From the NCBI RefSeq assembly GCF_001439785.1, contig NZ_JYLI01000001.1, positions 310,001-374,000 on the forward strand: DNA of 64,000 nucleotides. Direction: 5' to 3'. The notes beneath the pieces were generated by a model. The model did not search any database and was not told the origin of the DNA. It worked only from the letters and a program-made list of their open reading frames with translations. The stretch comes from Pseudomonas poae. Lineage in GTDB: Bacteria > Pseudomonadota > Gammaproteobacteria > Pseudomonadales > Pseudomonadaceae. The position numbers were made by a program, and so were the translations under genes. Shown piece by piece: positions 57,577 through 64,000 of the stretch. Every line of letters begins with the position of its first letter. Positions within the stretch are counted from its first letter, which is position 1.

Positions 57577-60500
57577 ATGATCAACGCGCAACCAAAGCTC
57601 GTTCCCCTCTACACCCCACTTCCCCAGCTGGCTGACAGCGCCCCCAGAGTGCCGCTCGCCAATAGCGCACCGAACAGCGCGGCAGACGTGCGTGCCTTGC
57701 GAGCACGCCGAGACCTGCAAGGTCCGATGCCTGCTTCCCACTCAAGGCAAGAGAAAATCAGCCAGTTCGCCGACGCCCTGGTTGAACGCGGTGACCGCAA
57801 ATTGGCCGCCGATATCGCCAATGCCCTGATCCGCATCAAGCTGGATCAAAACGCGAGTATCGACTCCGAGCAACTGCCAATCCCACCTGACTCCACTTTC
57901 CGTCAGCCCTGGAGCGCACTTGCCAACGCACTGCACGCAGAGCCGTTCAAATCGTTTGCCGAGGCCAATGATATTGATCCCAACGCAGTCATGATCGATA
58001 AAACAGGGAGTTTGATTGCGCTTAAGAAAGACACCTCCTACGACATCTACTCACGGCCGGATGATGATTGGGAATGCGCTTCGGTGGACGTTCTGGCGGC
58101 AGTCAAAAAGCTGCCCATCTGGGACTTGATTACCTTCTCTGACAAGGATGTCGCGCCCCTCAGGAACCTGATCGCGTTCTACGATTTGCCTCGGTCCACT
58201 ATGCGTGATGATGATGCACTGCATATCATCGCAAAGCTGTTGAAAAGCCCTGCTTTCCCAGCGCCGGACAAAGCCGACAAGCATTACGCGCAGCTCATGG
58301 CCAAGCGCAACCAGCAAAAAAAAGAGGCCAGCCAGGCGATTGCAGACCTGCCGTCCCAGGAACTGAACCAGCGCCTGGCCGAGTTCGCGCCTTTGACGGC
58401 GACAAAAAGAGTGGAACACGCTGACGAAGAACTGGCGACGCTATGCAGTCAGGCGCTGATAAAGCTGTTGCCGGAACCGCGCAGCACCTCCATGGGGCTG
58501 CCGGCCTCCGCGATTATCCTCAGTGAGATTCCGGAGTATTCAACCTTTAATCAAGCTCGCAAAAATCTTTTAAACGCGCTGAACAGCAGCCCTTTTACAA
58601 CCTTTCTACAAAAGAACAACATCACTGCTTCCAGCGTCAGGTTCCATCCAGACAGCGGCGATCTGACAGGCAGCGTCGACGGCAAGGACAAAACCTTCAC
58701 GTTGAACGATGTTTCGGATTGGCCTGATATCTGGGATGGCATCAAGAGCGCCGTCCAACAAATGGGGGGAGGCCCTGACGCACTGGTTGCCTATCCGGCC
58801 GCTTCTGCCTCACTGAACGAAGTGATGCGGTTTTACAACGAACCTGTCCCCGAGCTGAAAGGCTCAACACCAAAGCCCCTGGTGAGTGTCCTGCAGCGAA
58901 TAGCAGAGATGTCCCAAAACAAGGGGTTCAAAGCACTGGTGGACGCGAACACCAATGATGCGTTGTCCCAGGCCGTGCGCAAGCGTCAGCAGGCGGTGAG
59001 CAACCAGCTTTCGGGTACTGCCATCAAGCCATCCAGGCTTGAAGCCCTGGCGCAAGCGGTTAAAGCCAGTGACGCTGATTCAGTGGAAACAGGCGCGGAA
59101 AGCGCCGAAAGCGCACTGGCCATCGCCATGCACCGGGCAATGCTCGTGGTGAAAGCCGATCCAACCCAAGCCTCCAACAAGATCATCAATTCGATACCGC
59201 ACGACAGCCTCTTCGGACAATGGTGGGATTACCTTGGCAAGGCTTTGAATGGACGCGGGTTCACCCAGTGGGCTCGCGAGCAAAAACTCGACTTGGCGTC
59301 CCTGCGCTATGACCCCTCGGACCGGTCGCTGATCGGCAAGGTCAATGGTATCGATCAGCGTTATACCGCCAACGACTTTGCAAAAAAGTACCCGGGCTAT
59401 TTTGACGTGCTCACGCCAGTGTTGAATGCCGCAGCGCCCTTCGCAGCCCGTGGAACGCCCTTGAAGCTGCCGCAGCCCCTAACCGCCGACGCGCCGTTTG
59501 AGTCGGTGTGCAATTTCTATGGCATCAGCCCCCACTACAGCAGTCCGGCCTTCGCACAACAAACGCAGATGATGGGGCAAACTCAACAGTTCCCGAACCC
59601 TGTTGAAGACCCGGACCGAATCGTGAACGATTTGATCCGAAAAAAAACAGCCATGGGGGACAGCAATGATCGATACGCCCTCATGGGTGAGCTTGAGCGC
59701 ATCAATGCGGGCAACGACTCGACATTGATCCCTGTCGACCCTGATTCGTCGCATCAGCCCAAGGGGGCGAGAACGCTTGAGCAGTTTCTTCGAGACAACA
59801 ACTGGAATAATTTAACGTCGACTCAGCAAGGCGAGAACCTGTTAAAAGCGTTGCAGACACCCGTCCCTGAATCGCCGCCCCTGGGCAATCTCTGGGGGTT
59901 TCTCTCCACCGAACTCCCCCTCAGTACAGCGCAGCGAACCAAGGTGGCGCTGTTTGTAAAAAACAATATCGCGCCACACAGCAGCCTGTGGAGCTACTTG
60001 AACGCAGGTATTACCGGCCTCAGTACCCAACCTGACAAAGCATTGCAACAGATGCTGTCCAGCGATAAAGCCGTAGAATTTGCCGCGAAACTTGAAATCG
60101 ACATGGAGGGGCTCACGACCACGAACAGCCTGAAGCAGTGGCTGTTGACCGCCCTGACGCTGGAACTCGATCCCAAGGCGGGCGCTTCGCGCAATACCGT
60201 TGCAGGCTTCGACTTCATGCAGGCTGATAACTGGGGACTTCATCCCAACGAAATCAGCGAACGCTTCGATCAACACTTGATTGACACCGCAAAAATACCC
60301 GCGGCACTTGCCCCGATCGCTTCGCATTTGCTGAAGTCCGGTATGGCGCCACAGTTTGTACGCAAAGACCTGTCGCCGGCAGCAACGCTGGGCTCCTCCG
60401 AGTTTGCGATCTACAACATGGGCGTAAACCTGATAGAGCAGATCGCCCCCGGTGCTGCCACCGGCATGAGCGATGAACAGGTCACTCGGTTTATCGGGAT

Positions 60501-63500
60501 TGAGCCCATTTCGGCTGATGAGACACAACAGCGCGCCATGGCGGGGATGAATCCGGTGATGGATTGGGCAATCAGCAACGGCCACGTCATAAAGAGTGAC
60601 AAAGATGAATACACCCTGGAACAAATGGCAACTGCGCAAAAAGCCCTGAATAAACAGAACGCTGAAGTGTCTGCCGCCAACAACTTTCTAAATACCGTCA
60701 AGGCGCCCAGCAGGCGAGCGATGGCCCTTGAAGCATTGCGGGCAAAATTTGGTTCCACTATCGACTTCGAGAATACGTATGTATGGGAGAGGGTCGGCAA
60801 GGTCTTCTCCGGCGTAAAAGCAAGCATCGCCGCAGTGTATGAGGCCGGCCGTCTGGGTGATCAGTGGGCGCCGGAAACACCCGCGCTGGACTTCGACAAA
60901 CTGCGCAGACACGCCGCTGAATTACCCGTCATAAAAGAGCAGTTTAATCAGGCTATCGAACAAGACTATTCGCAACGCAGGACGCACAGCATTTCGCAAC
61001 TCAAGGACATGATCAGCAAACTGCCTTTGCCGATTCGCACTGCCTTGAACAACGGCGGTATGAACCTGTACGCAGTAGGGAATACCGGCGGCATCGTGCT
61101 GGATGTGGATCACTACGGAAAGAAATACACGCTCGCCGTCTATCCGGGAGCTGGAAAAATAATACAAATTCCGCCTATCGACCGTTCGGTGCTCCATGGA
61201 AAAGCCGGTAGCGTAACCATCGATCTGAACGCCTTCCAAAGCGGCGCAGAGCCGAAACCCGAACTCACCCCCAACGTCGTCCTGACACCCCTCCATCTTG
61301 TCGACTCCGATGTTTATAAGGGCGGCAGGCGGCTATTGTTCGCAGAGCAGGCAGGTACGACGCCCGTTAACTACGAGAGTGTCAGGTCCCGGCATCTGGC
61401 CGAGGTGCTGGTTGATACGGCCTACCTGAGCAAGGCCAATTTCATCAACAAACAACGCGGGTTCAACCCCGTGGACAACGCCGTCGAACCCACTGACGTC
61501 TTCAAGGGTTTCATGCAGATAGTGCCCGGCGGCTCAAGTATTCTGGATATCTACAACGGCGATTATAAGAAAGCGGTGTACGACCTGGGCGTCGACATCG
61601 TGCTGTATGCAGCCACGGAAGGTCTCGGCAAAGTCTGGTCAGTGCTCAAATCGGGCGCGGCCTGGGCGCGCGCCAAGGTGGCCGCCAGGTTCGCTGAGAA
61701 GTTCGGCGCCAAAGAAGGTGAAGATAGTGTACTCAAGGACCTGACAGTCAACAGCACTTCGCAGACTCTCCTCTCAACCAATCGACTGCAGCAAAGCCAT
61801 CTGGCTGAACTGCCCGACGGGAAGTTTGTACAGCCATCCAATATGGAGGACGGTGTCGTCATAAGTACCGGTACCCCCACACACACCAAAGTGACGGCAA
61901 TCTTCCAAGAGGGTAAGTGGTACGCCTACGACAGCAAAACAGCGCAACCCTATGGGCCGGCGCTGAAAGGGTTCGTTTCCGACACAACGTCACTCGTTCA
62001 AAAAGAAACCTTTTCAGACGGCACCTCAGCGCTGGTAACGCAGAAATCACTGGCCGACGACGCTTTTACCCTGCCCCGGGTCAATGGCTTTGACCTGATC
62101 AACGAGGGCAAGGTCTACCGTTACGATACCCACACACCTGATTTATTGACTGACCTAGAATCGGCCGATCACTTTAAACCGCTCGAAGGTTTCGAAGCGA
62201 TTTGCCAAGCCCCGACTGGGCTTACTGGCCGATTCAGGCGCGGAGTCAATGACACCTGTTTCTCCAAGATCATCCACAACGTATCCAGTGAATTGACCCA
62301 GGAACAGCAAGCGCTTGAGCATGTGCGGCTGTTCCCCTCGGCACCGAAGCTGTTCAATAAGGACCAGTTCGTCATTTTCGAGCGACGCCGCTTCAAGTTG
62401 GTTGAAGGCGAAATGGGCCCCCAACTGATGCCGGTCCTGGATAAAAAACGTATCACCTACAAGGACACCATCAAAGGTACGATCAAACAAGATCCACTAT
62501 TTGGCTTTCACGCTCCGCGGGAAAAGATAGCGTTGGCGCAGCAAAGCCGGGTGGTCAAGCTCAACAGTATAAGCACTGTGTGCGATGACAAGCGCGAGCT
62601 TCGAGGTATCGTGGTTGAGGACTCGATCAATAAAAGTTCCAGTCAATACCTGGTGATCGAAGCGGATATCGGCGAGTTTTACTTTGCGAGACTGAACAAA
62701 GCGCCTGGCGACGAACTAACTTTTATAAAATGCACGCCCAAAGAACTGCCGTTGATCAAGAGCTATAAGGCGGAGCTAAGCCTCCGCCAAGGCGTATCCA
62801 AAGCCCCCATTGATAACGATTTTATTGCCTTGCCGAAACTCAATGTGGCGTTTCAAGCGTTGGAGCGTTCTGGCTATACGAGAGAGGGCATCGATGATCT
62901 AAAAGCCTATTGTAAAGATCTGACCCCGGAACAGCAGCGTGAAGTCGTTTATCAACTGCAACGGCACGACGCGCTCGGTAAAGCCGACATTGCACTAAGG
63001 CCGATAAAAGTAGCCGCATTGGATAAACCTGCTGCCTTCGCAACATGGCCTGCTGAGCAACAGAACAAATTCTATGCACAACAAGCCAAGTCCGATGTCA
63101 ATCGTGCAATGAAAGCAACAGGGCTGGGTCCCGGTAACCAACTGATTACCAAGGCGGACGAAGCGCGCGCACAGGCCGCAACAGAGACTATCGGATGGTT
63201 ACGTCATACTGCGCATTATAGTGCGCCGAACCGCGCCAACCTGGTGCTGAAAACCGGCGCGGGCAACTGTGGAGAAATGGCACTGGTGTCAAAGGACATC
63301 ATCAATAAGAGCGGCGGTCGTGCCTATGAATGGCATGCCTCGAATGCCCATGTATTCACAGTAGTCGGCGGCCCCTCGACGTTAGCCTCGGATACAGTCG
63401 ACTTTTCCGAGGCGGCCTGGAAAGACGCCTGGATCGTCGATCCATGGGCCGACATTGCCTGTCCCGCTCGCGAATACACACAGAAATTGAAGGACGTCAT

Positions 63501-63633
63501 GACCCAGTGGCAACGTAAAAACATAAAGATATTGGCGGGAGGAAAGCCTATCAGCCCGTTGGACGACGACTGGATCAATGATCTTATAAAAAAACCAAAA
63601 GCTCCCTTTACTCACGGGTATATGCGCACCTGA
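57577..63633 (+). CDS. Very large effector/toxin-like protein with C-terminal Cys-His-Asp protease-type domain
   Basis: A 2,018-residue protein with no signal peptide. The N-terminal 50 residues are Pro/Ala/Ser-rich and have no acidic residue in the first 12, as in many type III effectors. Three degenerate repeats of about 215-220 residues follow, each with a core like IPPDSTFRQPWSALANAL (near residues 105, 319 and 541). The middle is helical, with a hydrophobic stretch (VDIVLYAATEG) and a WYAYD-PYGP motif, both recalling dermonecrotic-toxin-like proteins of pseudomonads. The C-terminus has C1898 (GAGNCGEMA), H1925 (NAHVF) and D1955 (VDPWAD), the order of a papain/transglutaminase-like cysteine enzyme. 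ATG 57577 is preferred because the 26-residue extension upstream lies over the hrp box region. No chaperone or immunity gene is adjacent. Host target and transport route are unknown. Confidence 0.75.
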   Translation: MINAQPKLVPLYTPLPQLADSAPRVPLANSAPNSAADVRALRARRDLQGPMPASHSRQEKISQFADALVERGDRKLAADIANALIRIKLDQNASIDSEQLPIPPDSTFRQPWSALANALHAEPFKSFAEANDIDPNAVMIDKTGSLIALKKDTSYDIYSRPDDDWECASVDVLAAVKKLPIWDLITFSDKDVAPLRNLIAFYDLPRSTMRDDDALHIIAKLLKSPAFPAPDKADKHYAQLMAKRNQQKKEASQAIADLPSQELNQRLAEFAPLTATKRVEHADEELATLCSQALIKLLPEPRSTSMGLPASAIILSEIPEYSTFNQARKNLLNALNSSPFTTFLQKNNITASSVRFHPDSGDLTGSVDGKDKTFTLNDVSDWPDIWDGIKSAVQQMGGGPDALVAYPAASASLNEVMRFYNEPVPELKGSTPKPLVSVLQRIAEMSQNKGFKALVDANTNDALSQAVRKRQQAVSNQLSGTAIKPSRLEALAQAVKASDADSVETGAESAESALAIAMHRAMLVVKADPTQASNKIINSIPHDSLFGQWWDYLGKALNGRGFTQWAREQKLDLASLRYDPSDRSLIGKVNGIDQRYTANDFAKKYPGYFDVLTPVLNAAAPFAARGTPLKLPQPLTADAPFESVCNFYGISPHYSSPAFAQQTQMMGQTQQFPNPVEDPDRIVNDLIRKKTAMGDSNDRYALMGELERINAGNDSTLIPVDPDSSHQPKGARTLEQFLRDNNWNNLTSTQQGENLLKALQTPVPESPPLGNLWGFLSTELPLSTAQRTKVALFVKNNIAPHSSLWSYLNAGITGLSTQPDKALQQMLSSDKAVEFAAKLEIDMEGLTTTNSLKQWLLTALTLELDPKAGASRNTVAGFDFMQADNWGLHPNEISERFDQHLIDTAKIPAALAPIASHLLKSGMAPQFVRKDLSPAATLGSSEFAIYNMGVNLIEQIAPGAATGMSDEQVTRFIGIEPISADETQQRAMAGMNPVMDWAISNGHVIKSDKDEYTLEQMATAQKALNKQNAEVSAANNFLNTVKAPSRRAMALEALRAKFGSTIDFENTYVWERVGKVFSGVKASIAAVYEAGRLGDQWAPETPALDFDKLRRHAAELPVIKEQFNQAIEQDYSQRRTHSISQLKDMISKLPLPIRTALNNGGMNLYAVGNTGGIVLDVDHYGKKYTLAVYPGAGKIIQIPPIDRSVLHGKAGSVTIDLNAFQSGAEPKPELTPNVVLTPLHLVDSDVYKGGRRLLFAEQAGTTPVNYESVRSRHLAEVLVDTAYLSKANFINKQRGFNPVDNAVEPTDVFKGFMQIVPGGSSILDIYNGDYKKAVYDLGVDIVLYAATEGLGKVWSVLKSGAAWARAKVAARFAEKFGAKEGEDSVLKDLTVNSTSQTLLSTNRLQQSHLAELPDGKFVQPSNMEDGVVISTGTPTHTKVTAIFQEGKWYAYDSKTAQPYGPALKGFVSDTTSLVQKETFSDGTSALVTQKSLADDAFTLPRVNGFDLINEGKVYRYDTHTPDLLTDLESADHFKPLEGFEAICQAPTGLTGRFRRGVNDTCFSKIIHNVSSELTQEQQALEHVRLFPSAPKLFNKDQFVIFERRRFKLVEGEMGPQLMPVLDKKRITYKDTIKGTIKQDPLFGFHAPREKIALAQQSRVVKLNSISTVCDDKRELRGIVVEDSINKSSSQYLVIEADIGEFYFARLNKAPGDELTFIKCTPKELPLIKSYKAELSLRQGVSKAPIDNDFIALPKLNVAFQALERSGYTREGIDDLKAYCKDLTPEQQREVVYQLQRHDALGKADIALRPIKVAALDKPAAFATWPAEQQNKFYAQQAKSDVNRAMKATGLGPGNQLITKADEARAQAATETIGWLRHTAHYSAPNRANLVLKTGAGNCGEMALVSKDIINKSGGRAYEWHASNAHVFTVVGGPSTLASDTVDFSEAAWKDAWIVDPWADIACPAREYTQKLKDVMTQWQRKNIKILAGGKPISPLDDDWINDLIKKPKAPFTHGYMRT

Positions 63634-63650
63634 TACCCAATACTGGAGCA

Positions 63651-63683
63651 AGCGCGCCGTCGCCGGGTGGTCGGCGCGCTTTG
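63651..63683 (+). terminator. probable terminator after the large gene
   Basis: AGCGCGCCG (63651-63659) pairs exactly with CGGCGCGCT (63672-63680) around a 12-nt loop, 18 nt after the stop. Only TTT follows, so it is a weak intrinsic terminator. The rest of the gap to 63877 has no gene and probably holds the mannitol operon promoter. Confidence 0.6.
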
Positions 63684-63877
63684 CCAGAGCCTCATCTGAC
63701 ACACCTGGCTCCATTGCGAACCAGTGCAAAAAAGTATCAGCGAACGTGCACCAACGGATTTGTCACAACTGCATTTCAAGGCTGTAATCAACGCACACTC
63801 TTCCTGGTTTCATGTAGGAAGACACAACAACAATAACTGTCCTTCTGTAGCCCCTGGGCGCGGAAATGGAGTGCGCG

Positions 63878-64000
63878 ATGAAGTTCACAGCAAAAGCTCT
63901 AATTGCCTTTTCCTGCATGACAGCAGGCATGACCCTCAGTGCCGTCAGCCTTGGCGCGCAGACCCTGACCATTGCCACCGTCAACAACAGCGACATGATC
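63878..64000 (+). CDS. mtlE: Mannitol/sorbitol ABC transporter substrate-binding protein (N-terminal part)
   Basis: Only the first 41 codons are present. They show a signal peptide (basic start MKFTAK, hydrophobic core, cut after SLGAQ-region) followed by TLTIATVNNSDMI, the mature start of sorbitol/mannitol-binding proteins of P. fluorescens. GGAG lies 6 nt before the ATG. The protein would bind polyols in the periplasm for the MtlFGK transporter. The name depends on this short stretch and on the upstream AraC gene. Confidence 0.7.
   Translation, partial: MKFTAKALIAFSCMTAGMTLSAVSLGAQTLTIATVNNSDMI

Overview
This window comes from a fluorescent pseudomonad of the Pseudomonas fluorescens group. 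The evidence is high-GC coding sequence, a large pyoverdine (siderophore) locus, REP-type repeats, a muxABC-opmB efflux operon and the start of a mannitol/sorbitol uptake operon. No rRNA, tRNA, CRISPR array, intact insertion sequence or prophage was seen.

Positions 1-34.8 kb are the pyoverdine peptide, maturation and uptake locus. In order: pvdP (minus, cut by the window edge), pvdMNO (plus), pvdF (minus), pvdE and fpvA (plus), then two giant NRPS genes on the minus strand, pvdI (4 modules) and a pvdD-type gene (3 modules plus thioesterase). Adenylation-domain codes read off the translation give D-Ser, Lys, Gly, (formyl)hydroxyornithine, Lys, (formyl)hydroxyornithine, Ser. Attached to the Glu-Tyr-Dab chromophore part made elsewhere by PvdL, this matches from memory the pyoverdine of P. 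fluorescens ATCC 13525/SBW25. PvdF formylates hydroxyornithine, PvdE exports the precursor, PvdM/N/O/P mature it in the periplasm and FpvA takes up the ferric form. Four exact PvdS-type promoters (TAAAT, 16 nt, CGT) sit in two divergent pairs, and a degenerate one precedes pvdI. pvdA, pvdL, pvdS, fpvR and pvdQ are not in the window.

Positions 34.9-45.3 kb are mixed chromosomal genes: a HicAB toxin-antitoxin pair, a MATE transporter, a chemotaxis receptor, a small membrane protein, a nicotinamidase, a TauE/SafE permease, NudC, a dienoyl-CoA isomerase-like crotonase, a UPF0149 protein, a stand-alone EPSP synthase with an altered active-site segment, and a small unknown protein. Positions 45.3-54.3 kb hold an RND efflux operon (muxABC-opmB) with 4-nt overlaps at each junction. 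Then come tpx, a glycosyltransferase and an AraC-family regulator that is probably MtlR.

The most unusual item is a 2,018-residue protein at 57.6-63.6 kb, lying between the probable mtlR and the first gene of the mannitol/sorbitol ABC transporter. It has three degenerate N-terminal repeats, a C-terminal Cys-His-Asp triad of a papain/transglutaminase-like fold, no signal peptide, and a near-perfect hrp box (HrpL-type promoter) 58 nt before its start codon. It is a strong candidate for an undescribed type III secreted effector or toxin inserted into a metabolic locus.
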